This document shows positions 34,560-43,784 of a stretch of DNA of 64,000 nt, piece by piece (the first letter of the stretch is position 1; every line of letters starts with the position of its first letter). Below the pieces are notes generated by a model. That model saw only the letters and a program-made list of their open reading frames with translations, was not told where the DNA came from and did no database searches. Source of the stretch: Monoglobus pectinilyticus (GTDB lineage Bacteria; Bacillota; Clostridia; Monoglobales; Monoglobaceae); contig NZ_CP020991.1 of assembly GCF_002874775.1 (NCBI RefSeq), positions 2,580,451 through 2,644,450 on the forward strand, in the 5' to 3' direction. Made by a program: the position numbers and the translations under genes.

Positions 34560-36284
34560 ATGTTTAGTTGCAGAAATTTAAATAATGGGATTTTAATAAA
34601 GTGTTCAGTATTTATAATTGGTTTGATTATAATATCATGCGTTTTATTCACAAAAGTATACGCAGCCAACGGTGATATAAAAGATACTATATACACAACT
34701 GATATTCTCACACAGGTGGATGGTAAAAATATACAAAGCTATTCGATAGACGGGGAGACCCTTATAGCACTTGAGGATTTAGAAAATTACGGTTATACGG
34801 TCTATTATAATGATAATATACGGTCGGTGTTTATCACTAAAACCGGAACTGTCAATCCGGATTATAATCCCAGCATTGAGCGCGGAAAGGTTGGGGGAAC
34901 AGCGGGATACACATATGAGACAGATATAAACGCCTATATTAACGGCAAGTTGATACAAGCTTATGCAATAGACGGGAAAATGGTTGCTAAGGTGGAAGAG
35001 ATGGGAACCAGTGAAAACCTTAGTGAGGATGTTAATACAAAATATCAAATGAGCTATACATATGATGACTCAAAAAGATTGCTTTCACTGTTTACCTCGC
35101 TTAAGAATTCAGTTTCATATGAAGAAGCTGTTTCTCATTATTTGAGCAAAACATTGGCGTGGGAGGAACATTACACTGAAAATATTCACAATGAAAACAA
35201 CTGGCTGATTGAGAAAGGTATTGGCGGACTGCCTCACGGCGGATACTATAACACTATGAATCTTATATATAAATCAGGTCTTATAGTCGACCTTGAATCT
35301 GTAGTAAATTCATACTATCTAAGCAACGATATTGAGTACACCTTTAGTCCTGACGGTTCAAAATTGTTTTTTATTAATCAGGTTGATGGGGTAAATGAAT
35401 ATAAGCAGATTGATTTGACTACATTGATGATTTCTCCGTCAAACAGCGATGAATATTTGAGCGCTAGATATTTAGCTGGAATTTCTGATTTTACCGCTGA
35501 TGTGAATGGGGTCAAAATACCTGTTTATTCTATCGGAGGAAATGACGCGGTCAAATTTACTGATTTGGAATTCTGCGGATATGATATGGGCCTTGATGAA
35601 AAATCCAGATATGGATTTGCCGTGTATAACAGTGATAAAAAATTAAATCAGGACAAGATAAAAAGTGCAAGTATAAGCGGCAATGCTAAATATTTGAAAG
35701 CGATGAGCAGTAATCAAAGCGATTTTTTAATTTATATTAATAACAAAAGTATGATACCGTATAATGTTGATGGTGAATATTATATTTTAATATCTGATAT
35801 CAATGATTCTCCGCACTTCACATCTTATGATTATCAAATAAACAACACCGAAATGAATTATAATTTAGATGATTATAAAATTGAACTAAAATATATACCT
35901 TCGGCTTATGATGATATGAAAATAATGTGGGACGATTATTTTTATGGTTCGGAGCTGGGAAACTGTGTAGCCGAATATGAGTATAAAGGAAATAAGATTT
36001 ATGCTTATCTTTATGAGTATGAATATACAGGTTCCGGCACACCGGAGAAGAGGTACAGTTATAGATTGATTGAATTTACACATGACAATATAATTGTGGA
36101 ATTAACTCAAATTTTAAATTCTTATATTTATGAAAATATAGATAAGGAATATTTAAATGTAAATAACTATGATAAGTTAACTTATTATTTTGACTTTGAT
36201 TCTGTCAATGGTATTTTAACTATTAAAATGTCAGATGGAAGCAAATATAACTTAGATTTAAATACATATTTAATTGCGAAATAA
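34560..36284 (+). CDS. Secreted protein with copper-amine-oxidase-N-like repeats
   Basis: A 574-residue exported protein. The signal peptide (hydrophobic core GILIKCSVFIIGLIIISCVLF) ends near VYA at residue 35. At least two, probably four, related units follow: about 45-93 (DGKNIQSYSIDGETLIALEDL), 119-178 (NGKLIQAYAIDGKMVAKVEEM), 310-360 (NGVKIPVYSIGGNDAVKFTDL) and 388-430 (NNKSMIPYNVDGEYYILISDI). They resemble the stalk domain PF07833 found in many clostridial surface proteins. The rest is Tyr/Asn-rich and unknown. No anchor is visible. AAAGGAG precedes the start at 34560. Confidence 0.75.
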   Translation: MFSCRNLNNGILIKCSVFIIGLIIISCVLFTKVYAANGDIKDTIYTTDILTQVDGKNIQSYSIDGETLIALEDLENYGYTVYYNDNIRSVFITKTGTVNPDYNPSIERGKVGGTAGYTYETDINAYINGKLIQAYAIDGKMVAKVEEMGTSENLSEDVNTKYQMSYTYDDSKRLLSLFTSLKNSVSYEEAVSHYLSKTLAWEEHYTENIHNENNWLIEKGIGGLPHGGYYNTMNLIYKSGLIVDLESVVNSYYLSNDIEYTFSPDGSKLFFINQVDGVNEYKQIDLTTLMISPSNSDEYLSARYLAGISDFTADVNGVKIPVYSIGGNDAVKFTDLEFCGYDMGLDEKSRYGFAVYNSDKKLNQDKIKSASISGNAKYLKAMSSNQSDFLIYINNKSMIPYNVDGEYYILISDINDSPHFTSYDYQINNTEMNYNLDDYKIELKYIPSAYDDMKIMWDDYFYGSELGNCVAEYEYKGNKIYAYLYEYEYTGSGTPEKRYSYRLIEFTHDNIIVELTQILNSYIYENIDKEYLNVNNYDKLTYYFDFDSVNGILTIKMSDGSKYNLDLNTYLIAK

Positions 36285-36301
36285 TAATAGGAGTAAATGC
36301 T

Positions 36302-36820
36302 ATGAACATTTGTGTTTTTGGTTCCGCTAAGGAATTTAATTCCTCAATAATGGCAGAGGCAAGGAAGCTTGGAAGATTAATAGGAAGCATGGGATACGGA
36401 TTGACATATGGCGGATTCGGTGAAGGGCTTTTGTCAGAAGTAGCCAAAGGCGTGAAGGAATATGGAGGGTATATCACAGCTGTTGCACCTCAAACGCCAA
36501 GACTTAATAATCCATTGTTTCAGGAAATCGATGAATTGATTTTGTCTGATGATAAAAGAAAACGTAAAGAACTGCAGGAGAAAAATTCCGATATGTTTGT
36601 TGTTCTACCTACAGGAATAGGGGTATTGGATGAATTGTTTGAAATACTTGTTTTGAAAAGCTACGGCGAACTAAAACAAAGAATTGTTATTGTAAATATT
36701 AAAAATATGTATGATAATCTTAAAGTTTTGCTGCAGGATATGGACGCTATAGAATATTGTGATTTTGTAGATTCCGTTGACAGAATATTTATGAATGACA
36801 AATCGCAGATGATTAATTAA
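36302..36820 (+). CDS. LOG family (TIGR00730-like) Rossmann-fold protein
   Basis: A 172-residue protein with the fold of cytokinin-activating phosphoribohydrolases: MNICVFGSAKEFNSS, YGLTYGGFGEGLLSEVAKG, DDKRKRKELQEKNSD, and the segment LPTGIGVLDELFE where the family normally has PGGxGTxxE. The glycine and threonine of that active-site motif are altered, so activity on nucleoside monophosphates is doubtful. It follows the secreted protein gene by 17 bases and may be cotranscribed. Confidence 0.8.
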   Translation: MNICVFGSAKEFNSSIMAEARKLGRLIGSMGYGLTYGGFGEGLLSEVAKGVKEYGGYITAVAPQTPRLNNPLFQEIDELILSDDKRKRKELQEKNSDMFVVLPTGIGVLDELFEILVLKSYGELKQRIVIVNIKNMYDNLKVLLQDMDAIEYCDFVDSVDRIFMNDKSQMIN

Positions 36821-36956
36821 TTATATTATGTGTTAAATAATACTTATCTTTATCTTTTTATGTTCAAGAATGTAGTTTTTAATTTAAAAACTTCATATTT
36901 TTTAAATTAAAAAAGTCTGAATTTGTGAAATAAAATGTTCAATTTTGCAAATTATA

Positions 36957-36988
36957 AAGAGCCATAACTTTTGTTATGGCTCTTATTT
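36957..36988. terminator. Bidirectional terminator between the LOG-like gene and def
   Basis: AAGAGCCATAAC (36957-36968), TTTT loop, GTTATGGCTCTT (36973-36984); AT-rich on both sides. It serves the two convergent transcripts. Confidence 0.8.
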
Positions 36989-36989
36989 T

Positions 36990-37445
36990 CTATTCAGTTT
37001 CTATCCATTCAGTAACCAGTTCAGTAAAGAAATGGCCGTCCAAATGGTCAATTTCATGGCAGAAAGCACGGGCGACTAAATCCTCGCCTGTATACTCATA
37101 CACAGCTCCGTTTCTATCGGTAGCTCTGATTTTTACTATTTTGGGCCTTGTTACTAAGCCGTATCTGCCCGGATAGCTTAAACACCCCTCGGCGTCTGTC
37201 TGTTCGCCTTCCGTATATATAATTTCAGGATTGATAAGCTCTAACACAGTATCCCCTGTATCAACAACGGCAACTCTTTTTAGAACACCAACCTGCGGTG
37301 CGGCTAAACCGACTCCATTTGCGGCTTTTAAGGTTTCCGTCATGTCGTCTAAAAGACAAATTATTCTGTCGTTTATTTCTTTTACCTCACGGCATTTTTT
37401 GGTAAGTATTTCATCACCTAGTTTAACTATGTTTCTTATTGCCAT
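36990..37445 (-). CDS. def: Peptide deformylase
   Basis: A 151-residue enzyme with all three motifs: GVGLAAPQVG at about 44-53, EGCLSYPG at about 86-93 (metal ligand Cys88) and HEIDHLDG at 130-137 (His130, Glu131, His134). It removes the formyl group from nascent proteins. It is the last gene seen of the yicC-to-def operon, 16 bases after priA. In many relatives fmt follows; here a terminator and a convergent gene follow instead. Confidence 0.96.
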   Translation of the reverse strand: MAIRNIVKLGDEILTKKCREVKEINDRIICLLDDMTETLKAANGVGLAAPQVGVLKRVAVVDTGDTVLELINPEIIYTEGEQTDAEGCLSYPGRYGLVTRPKIVKIRATDRNGAVYEYTGEDLVARAFCHEIDHLDGHFFTELVTEWIETE

Positions 37446-37461
37446 ATTATTTTCCTCCGTT

Positions 37462-39909
37462 TTAACTCATATTAATTGGATTGATATCAATAATCATAGT
37501 AGTGTTTTTGTTTTTTTGAATATGGGTATTATTGATTTCATGGAGAATATCCAGAGATAAATCAGCGTCCCTGACCTTAATTAATATTCTGTATCTGTAA
37601 TCCCCTTTAATTCTCTGAATAGGCGCAGGCATAGGATGAGCCAGTTTAATTATATTATTGTGGTTGTCATCGGAATTTTTAACAAATTCAAAAACAGAAC
37701 TGATTTCAGATTTTACAATATCTTCTGTTTTTCCCTGAACCAATATACTTATTATGTCACAAAACGGCGGATAATTCAAGCGTTTTCTGAATTTTATTTC
37801 ATTTTCATAAAAACCAATATAGTCATGAGTTTTAGCAAACTCAATTGTAGAATTCTTTGGTTGGTATGTCTGCACGACTGCCCGGCCAGGAATATCCCCC
37901 CTGCCGGCACGCCCGCAAACTTGTGTGAGAAGTGAAAAAGTCCTTTCATTTGCTCTGAAGTCATCAACTCCAAGAGAGGAGTCTGCGGCAAGTACTCCAA
38001 CAAGGGTGACGTCAGAAAAATCTAATCCTTTTGTTACCATCTGTGTGCCAAGCAAAATATCTGCTTCTCCATTTTTAAATTTATTTAATATCGCTTCATG
38101 ACTTCCTTTAGTTGAAGTGGTGTCACGGTCCATTCTTAAAATTTTTGCCTCCGGGAAAAGCCGCTTCAGTTCGTCTTCAATTTTTTGGGTTCCAGTGCCA
38201 AAAAATTTAATATGCTTTGAGCCGCATTCAGGACATACGGAAACATTCCTGATAGAATATCCGCAGTAGTGACAAACTAAACTGTCGCTGTTCATATGAT
38301 AGGTAAGAGGAATACTGCAGTTTTTGCATTCCATTACATATCCGCACTGTCTGCATGAAACAAAGGTGTTATAACCGCGTCTGTTCAGAAAAAGTATAGT
38401 CTTTTCATTTTTTTCAAGATTTTTACGAATTTCAAACTCCAGTCTATTGCTTATCGGAGACATATTATGGTAATTAAATATTTCACTTCTCATATCAACA
38501 ATTTCAACAGACGGCAGGGAGTTGTCATTATATCTGTTATTCATTTCAAACAGCTTGTAATCTCCAAGTGTTTTTGCATGATAAAAACTATCGACAGAAG
38601 GGGTAGCGGAAGCCAAAATCAAAGGAGCTCCGTTTGCCGAAGCTCTGTATTCAGCAACCTCCCGTGCATGGTATCTCGGATTGATTTCAGATTTATAGCT
38701 GTTTTCATGTTCCTCATCAAGAATTATCATTCCGATATTTTCAAGAGGAGCAAATATTGCGCTTCTAGCGCCGACAACAACGTCTACTTCATTATTTTTT
38801 ATTTTGTTCCATTGGTCAAATCTTTCTCCATACGATAATCCACTGTGTATTACAGCGACTCGTTTCCCGAAACGGCTGACGAATCTTTCAACCATTTGAG
38901 GAGTCAAAGAGATTTCAGGCACAAGCATTATTGCTCTTTTTCCATCTTCAATACATTTTCGTATTGTTTGAAGGAAAATTTCTGTTTTGCCGCTTCCAGT
39001 GACGCCTCTGATAAGTATCTTTTCGTGTTTGTTCTCGTCCAGAAGATTATCTATATAATCTATTATAGGTTTTTGTTCATCAGTGGGTTCGTATTCATTT
39101 GTTACAATATAATCAGACTCGTCATATACTTCACGTACCTTCTTTTCACTGTATATTTCAACAAACCCTTTTTCGGTTAATGCGGCGAGAGAGCTGTAGT
39201 TCCCGTCAGACAATGCTATTATCTCCGAAGTCGTCAGTTTTTCACTGTCTGCTAAAGCTAAAAGCATATTGCCTTGAACATGAGCATGTTTCTTAAAAAG
39301 CTCATCAGCGGCCGCATAAGCTTCATCAGACGATATTTTAAGCTTGACTATTCTTATTGTAAGCTCTCTGATTGAATCGCTTATTTTTTCAGATATAGAT
39401 ATAACTTTTTTGTCTGCCAAAGAATTAAGAGAACGGTGATAAGCGGGGGAAGAAACAAGTTCACCAAGGTGGTCATATTCCATAATCCCGTCATTTTGAG
39501 TTAGTATATCAACTATTTTCTTTTGAAATTCTGAAATACCGGCTGTATCAGCGTTTTGGAGACTTACCCACCTGCGTATCACAGTTTTCATTTTCGGCGG
39601 CACTATAAGCTTAAATGCGCTGTAAAACGGACACAAATACCTATTTTGCATCCACACGCAGAGACTAAGAAGTTCCTTAGAGCAAACCGGCTTAGTATCA
39701 ACTACTGATTTTATTCTTTTTAGCCTGGTAAATTGGCTGCTTTGCGAGATACCGACGATTAGTCCTTCAACGGAATTATTATATAGACCAAACGGCACCA
39801 GGACGCGGATACCGACTTTTACAGCGTCTTCTAATTCTTTTGGAACAATATAGTCAAAAGAACGGTCGATTATATGTTTAGGGCTTATTAATGCAACCTG
39901 TACTATCAT
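37462..39909 (-). CDS. priA: Primosomal protein N' (PriA helicase)
   Basis: An 815-residue replication-restart helicase. N-terminal 3'BD-like domain, then Walker A RGVTGSGKTE, DEEH box IILDEEHENSYK, a zinc-binding region with CRQCGYVMECKNC and CHYCG plus CPECG, and helicase motifs such as ILLGTQMVTKGLDF and QVCGRAGRG. The ATG at 39909 (MIVQVALISP) with TAAGG upstream is preferred to the TTG five codons earlier. It sits between coaBC and def in the conserved order. Confidence 0.95.
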   Translation of the reverse strand: MIVQVALISPKHIIDRSFDYIVPKELEDAVKVGIRVLVPFGLYNNSVEGLIVGISQSSQFTRLKRIKSVVDTKPVCSKELLSLCVWMQNRYLCPFYSAFKLIVPPKMKTVIRRWVSLQNADTAGISEFQKKIVDILTQNDGIMEYDHLGELVSSPAYHRSLNSLADKKVISISEKISDSIRELTIRIVKLKISSDEAYAAADELFKKHAHVQGNMLLALADSEKLTTSEIIALSDGNYSSLAALTEKGFVEIYSEKKVREVYDESDYIVTNEYEPTDEQKPIIDYIDNLLDENKHEKILIRGVTGSGKTEIFLQTIRKCIEDGKRAIMLVPEISLTPQMVERFVSRFGKRVAVIHSGLSYGERFDQWNKIKNNEVDVVVGARSAIFAPLENIGMIILDEEHENSYKSEINPRYHAREVAEYRASANGAPLILASATPSVDSFYHAKTLGDYKLFEMNNRYNDNSLPSVEIVDMRSEIFNYHNMSPISNRLEFEIRKNLEKNEKTILFLNRRGYNTFVSCRQCGYVMECKNCSIPLTYHMNSDSLVCHYCGYSIRNVSVCPECGSKHIKFFGTGTQKIEDELKRLFPEAKILRMDRDTTSTKGSHEAILNKFKNGEADILLGTQMVTKGLDFSDVTLVGVLAADSSLGVDDFRANERTFSLLTQVCGRAGRGDIPGRAVVQTYQPKNSTIEFAKTHDYIGFYENEIKFRKRLNYPPFCDIISILVQGKTEDIVKSEISSVFEFVKNSDDNHNNIIKLAHPMPAPIQRIKGDYRYRILIKVRDADLSLDILHEINNTHIQKNKNTTMIIDINPINMS

Positions 39910-39939
39910 ATGCCTTACCACCAAATTATTCTATAATAT

Positions 39940-41157
39940 TTATTTGCTTTTATTAATTGATAAAGCTTTGTCAAGAATTATATTTGACAGCTCAAATTTA
40001 TCCATTAGAGGAAGTTCGCTTATGTTTCCATATCTATCAATTAACGACGCCACATTAGTGTCAGTACCAAACCCGGCGCCTGTAGTTTTTAAATTATTTG
40101 CGACTATGAAGTCAACGTTTTTATTTACGCATTTTTCAGAAGCATTTTTGATTAAGTCCTCGGTTTCCATAGCAAATCCGACAATCGTTTTTTTATCATC
40201 GAATTTTTCGCCAAGTTCCTTTAAAATATCCGGATTTTTGGATAAAGCTATACTCATATCATTTAGATTTTTTTTCTTTATCTTATTTTCTGATACGGCA
40301 GACGGTTTAAAGTCTGCCACAGCTGCGGCCATTATTATTATATCTGCACTTTCTGACTCGTTGATTATACTACTCCTCATTTCATCGGCAGAGGAAACGT
40401 CAATAGTTTTGATTCCAGTGATAGGTTCACATGAATTATGTCCGGCAACCAGTGTAACTTGTCCGCCTCTTAGCATTGCGGCTCTAGCAAGAGCAAAACC
40501 CATCTTTCCGGTTGAATGATTTGTTATAAATCTTACAGGGTCAATTTTTTCCTGAGTTGCGCCGGCGCTGATAACAATCTTTTTGCCGGTTAGGTCTGCG
40601 GAATCTAAAAGCGCTAATTTTGCGATGTTTTCAAATATAACGTCAATTCCGGCTAATTTTCCGTTTCCAGTATCGCCGCATGCCAGGCGCCCGCTTTCGG
40701 GCATAACAAAATGATAGCAATGATACTTTTCACTCAATTTTTTTATATTGTCCTGCACAATTGGATTTTCAAACATATTTGTATTCATGGCAGGAGCTAT
40801 GAGCACAGGAGCTTTTGTTGCCATAACCGTAGTCGTCAGCATATCATCAGCGATACCTCCGGCGATTTTTCCGATGATGTTTGCAGTACACGGAACTATA
40901 GCAAAAACATCGGCGGCTTTTGCCAGGGATATGTGTCTTATTTCCCATGATTTTGGCTCGTCAAATGTATCAATTGCCACCGGATTGCCTGAAAGGGACT
41001 GAAAGCTCAGCGGAGCTACAAATTCTACAGCTGATTTTGTCATTATAACTTTGACTTGGGCGCCGGACTTTACAAGCTTTGAAGTAAGCTCAAGGGCTTT
41101 GTATGCCGCAATTCCACCGGTAACACCCAATACAACAGTTTTGTTATCAAGAAGCAT
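39940..41157 (-). CDS. coaBC: Coenzyme A biosynthesis bifunctional protein CoaBC
   Basis: A 405-residue protein. The CoaC flavoprotein part begins VVLGVTGGIAAYKALEL and includes the catalytic His region SWEIRHISLAKAAD and APAMNTNMFENP, with the ACGDTGNGKLA flap. The CoaB part has VISAGATQEKIDPVRFITNHSTGKMG and AAVADFKP. Together they convert 4'-phosphopantothenate and cysteine to 4'-phosphopantetheine. The ATG at 41157 has a correctly spaced AGGTG site; the GTG three codons earlier does not. Confidence 0.96.
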   Translation of the reverse strand: MLLDNKTVVLGVTGGIAAYKALELTSKLVKSGAQVKVIMTKSAVEFVAPLSFQSLSGNPVAIDTFDEPKSWEIRHISLAKAADVFAIVPCTANIIGKIAGGIADDMLTTTVMATKAPVLIAPAMNTNMFENPIVQDNIKKLSEKYHCYHFVMPESGRLACGDTGNGKLAGIDVIFENIAKLALLDSADLTGKKIVISAGATQEKIDPVRFITNHSTGKMGFALARAAMLRGGQVTLVAGHNSCEPITGIKTIDVSSADEMRSSIINESESADIIIMAAAVADFKPSAVSENKIKKKNLNDMSIALSKNPDILKELGEKFDDKKTIVGFAMETEDLIKNASEKCVNKNVDFIVANNLKTTGAGFGTDTNVASLIDRYGNISELPLMDKFELSNIILDKALSINKSK

Positions 41158-41193
41158 AAATATCACCTACATAAAATAATTTATAAAAATCAA

Positions 41194-41231
41194 GCCCACT
41201 CGGACTGCCAGTGCTGGTTCAGCCGGTGGGC
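41194..41231 (-). other. Hairpin between rpoZ and coaBC
   Basis: On the minus strand GCCCACCGG pairs with CCGAGTGGGC (one bulge) around about 19 bases and is followed by TTGATTTTTAT. This looks like a weak internal terminator that could lower expression of coaBC, priA and def. Confidence 0.45.
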
Positions 41232-41252
41232 GGTTATTCAAATAACGTCAGT

Positions 41253-41465
41253 TTAAAGACTTCCGATATCCGGCGTTGGGATATAGTTGAGCTTATCCTC
41301 ATAAATTTCTTCAGCCGCTATAGATACCTCTTTGTTTGACGGAATATCAACCATAGGCTGTTTTCCCTCTGTCAGCTGTCTTGCGCGTTTAGCGGTTTCA
41401 ATAGTCAGCAAGTATCTGCTGCCGGTTTTTTCAACCATTTCAGTAATAGGCGGTTTTATCATCAT
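41253..41465 (-). CDS. rpoZ: DNA-directed RNA polymerase subunit omega
   Basis: A 70-residue protein: PPITEMVEKTGSRYLLTIETAKRARQL, with the N-terminal helices and the conserved RYLL...AKRAR core of omega. The C-terminal part (KEVSIAAEEIYEDKL) is typical of Firmicutes. It assists RNA polymerase assembly. AAGGAG precedes the start and gmk ends 2 bases upstream. Confidence 0.93.
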   Translation of the reverse strand: MMIKPPITEMVEKTGSRYLLTIETAKRARQLTEGKQPMVDIPSNKEVSIAAEEIYEDKLNYIPTPDIGSL

Positions 41466-41467
41466 AA

Positions 41468-42031
41468 TTAATCTCTCCTTTTATTTAATATACTTAATAT
41501 TTCATCTGATGCGTCTTCTACAATTTTATTTACTACAACATAATCATATTTATCTTTTTTTGTAAGCTCCCATTTTGCAGCATTTATCCGGTCTTCAATT
41601 TCCTCAGGAGTTTCTGTATTCCTACCGATCAGCCGTTCGCGAAGTACATCTATATTTTCGGGAGCAATAAAAATATATACGGCTGACGGATATTTCTCTT
41701 GAAGATTCAATGCGCCCTGAACATCAATTTCCAAAAGCACATCTTTTCCTTCATCCAATTTTTCATTAACATATTTAACAGGAGTGCCGTAGTAGTTATC
41801 GTTATAGACTGCCCACTCCATGAATTCGTTATTATCAATCATCCTCTTAAATTCATCAACAGATTTAAAAAAGTAAGTTTCACCCTCAATATCGCCGTTT
41901 CTAGGAGCTCTTGTGGTAGCAGATATTGACGGAACAATGTCTGAATTATCAGCTAACAGTTTTTTTAGCACTGTTCCTTTACCAACACCGGATGGGCCTG
42001 AAACAACGATTAAAAGACCTCTTTTATTCAT
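41468..42031 (-). CDS. gmk: Guanylate kinase
   Basis: A 187-residue kinase: [20 protein letters not shown] (P-loop), [21 protein letters not shown] (GMP binding), [15 protein letters not shown] and [12 protein letters not shown]. It phosphorylates GMP. The ATG at 42031 overlaps the remA stop and has a GGCGGTG site; longer frames upstream are not supported. Confidence 0.96.
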   Translation of the reverse strand: MNKRGLLIVVSGPSGVGKGTVLKKLLADNSDIVPSISATTRAPRNGDIEGETYFFKSVDEFKRMIDNNEFMEWAVYNDNYYGTPVKYVNEKLDEGKDVLLEIDVQGALNLQEKYPSAVYIFIAPENIDVLRERLIGRNTETPEEIEDRINAAKWELTKKDKYDYVVVNKIVEDASDEILSILNKRRD

Positions 42032-42302
42032 CGTCATCACCGCCGTCTTCAATGTTTTCATCACCGGATTTCGGTTCTGCCCTTCCGGCGATAGTTTCTG
42101 TTTGTATAGCCGATAGGATAATGTGGTCGCTGTCAGTAACAATAACTGACCTAGTGCGTCTTCCGCAGGTTGCGTCAATTACCATACCGCGTTCTTTTGC
42201 TTCCTGAATAATTCTTTTTATCGGCGCGGAATCAGGGCTTACAATTGCTATAACCCTTGAGCCTGATACAATGTTTCCAAATCCAACATTTATAAGTTTC
42301 AT
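42024..42302 (-). CDS. remA: RemA-like (DUF370) regulatory protein
   Basis: A 92-residue protein: [30 protein letters not shown] and [21 protein letters not shown]. These are hallmark RemA sequences; in B. subtilis RemA binds DNA and activates biofilm matrix genes. The acidic tail ([11 protein letters not shown]) is variable. The ATG at 42302 has a GAGG site. Position yicC-remA-gmk is the standard one. Confidence 0.94.
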   Translation of the reverse strand: MKLINVGFGNIVSGSRVIAIVSPDSAPIKRIIQEAKERGMVIDATCGRRTRSVIVTDSDHIILSAIQTETIAGRAEPKSGDENIEDGGDDDE

Positions 42303-42315
42303 ATTAGCCTCGCTT

Positions 42316-43200
42316 TTATTCAATATTTTGTATCTGTTCTCTTATCTTTTCAATTAATGATTTCATTTCTACAACAATTTTTGATAAGTCTATATCATTG
42401 CATTTTGAACCAATAGTGTTGGTTTCTCTGTTCATTTCCTGAACTATAAAGTCAAGTTTCTTTCCTATTGGTTCTGATGAATTAAGAGCGTTTTTAAATT
42501 CTTTGATATGGCTTTTAAGTCTGACAGTTTCTTCATCAACGGCAACTTTATCAGAAAAAATTGCGACCTCGGTTAAAATTCTGCTGTCATCTGCTCCGCT
42601 TTCCAGCTCAGATAATGCGTCGCGCAGTCTTTTTTCAAGTCTTTCTTTATATTTAGTTATAGTTTCAGGAGAAAGTTTTTCAACTTTTTCAACTTCTGAC
42701 GACAGAATATTTAAATGTTCTAAAATGCTGTTGTTGAGCCTGCTTCCCTCGTTAATACGCATATTCAAGAAATCTTCAAGAGCAGCGTCCAGCGCGGTAT
42801 TTATCATATTTAAAATTGCTTCTTCATCAATTTCTTTGTATTGAACTTCAAATATATCAGAAAGCGAGCACATGGATGACATTGAAATATCATCTTTAAC
42901 ACCAAAATCGGATAATTCACGCAAATTATTTATGTACGATTCTGCTAGAGGAAGATTTATTTTAACCTCTTTGCTGTCATCATTGATTTTATTTATGGAA
43001 ACATAGACTTCTATTTTACCTCTTGAAATATTCTGAGATAATTTTGCACGTATGCTTTCTTCAAGAAAACTATAAATTCTCGGAGTTTTTATAGTATAAT
43101 CAGCATATCTGTGGTTGACGGACTTAATTTGGATTTTAACTTCATATAAATCGTCAAATGTCATTTCGGCTCTGCCAAAACCGGTCATACTTTTTATCAT
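42316..43200 (-). CDS. yicC: YicC family endoribonuclease-like protein
   Basis: A 294-residue protein starting [13 protein letters not shown], with IKSVNHRY and a C-terminal DUF1732 segment [23 protein letters not shown]. coli YicC is an RNase that affects small RNAs. It is the first gene of the minus-strand housekeeping operon; a GAGGT site precedes the ATG. Confidence 0.94.
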   Translation of the reverse strand: MIKSMTGFGRAEMTFDDLYEVKIQIKSVNHRYADYTIKTPRIYSFLEESIRAKLSQNISRGKIEVYVSINKINDDSKEVKINLPLAESYINNLRELSDFGVKDDISMSSMCSLSDIFEVQYKEIDEEAILNMINTALDAALEDFLNMRINEGSRLNNSILEHLNILSSEVEKVEKLSPETITKYKERLEKRLRDALSELESGADDSRILTEVAIFSDKVAVDEETVRLKSHIKEFKNALNSSEPIGKKLDFIVQEMNRETNTIGSKCNDIDLSKIVVEMKSLIEKIREQIQNIE

Positions 43201-43372
43201 AATTCTACCTCATAACAAATTATTTTTACAGCTTGATTTATTAACAAGAATATAGTATAATCTAAATAAATAAAAATTATCTTGTATATTACAGTATAAA
43301 TTATCATTATTTTGCTTATCTATCTTTTAATTATACCATATTTTTTATTGATTGCCAATAGTTAAGAAGTGT

Positions 43373-43495
43373 TGTAATGAAAATGTAACATTAAAATAAT
43401 ATATATGTAATTATAATGTAATTAAATTGTTAATGTATTATTCGGATTAAATTGGCAATTCACGGGAAAATAAAGCATTGTTAACAATTTGTTAA
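43373..43495 (+). promoter_or_regulatory. Three WalR (YycF)-like binding sites
   Basis: Three direct repeats match TGTWAH-N5-TGTWAH, the known WalR consensus: TGTAAT-GAAAA-TGTAAC (43373-43389), TGTAAT-TATAA-TGTAAT (43406-43422) and TGTTAA-CAATT-TGTTAA (43479-43495). All have the same orientation, toward a cell-wall hydrolase of the class WalR controls in Bacillus. Confidence 0.65.
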
Positions 43496-43586
43496 CAATT
43501 TTAGCAAACGCCTGATATGACGTTGTTATAGATGTATTAATATTCAATAAATTGGGCAGTTTCTTCAATTATAGCCCCTAATTCTA

Positions 43587-43615
43587 TTGACAGATTTTCG
43601 GAAAAGCGGTATAAT
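43587..43615 (+). promoter_or_regulatory. Promoter of the NlpC/P60 gene
   Basis: TTGACA (43587-43592), 17-base spacer and TATAAT (43610-43615): full sigma-A consensus. Transcription would begin near 43622. Confidence 0.8.
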
Positions 43616-43784
43616 CGTCACATAGTTTCAAAAGTTAAACGCAGAAATTTGGCCGTATAAATGTTATTTGGCCGGTCTTATTTTTGTTGCTTTTTGAAAC
43701 TGATAGTCAAAATTTATGCAGAAAGGGGTTGTGGTTTAGAATAGCGCATAGACGTATATTCGAAATTTTTGGAGGTTTTTTGTT

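Larger units (their letters stand above)
43201..43784. other. Intergenic regulatory region between yicC and the NlpC/P60 gene
   Basis: No gene is seen in these 584 bases. It carries three WalR-like boxes (43373-43495), a consensus promoter (43587-43615) and an untranslated leader of about 160 bases that can form a long-range stem (43624-43634 with 43690-43701). Only the yicC promoter on the other strand remains unlocated. Confidence 0.6.

Noticed and set aside
39944-40519. Plus-strand frame of 191 codons opposite coaBC
   Set aside because: coaBC is a clear match on the other strand; the opposite frame is a compositional shadow.
43622-43784. c-di-AMP (ydaO-type) riboswitch before the NlpC/P60 gene
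   Set aside because: The leader lacks the conserved GGGUGAAUC-like and other core segments of that class.
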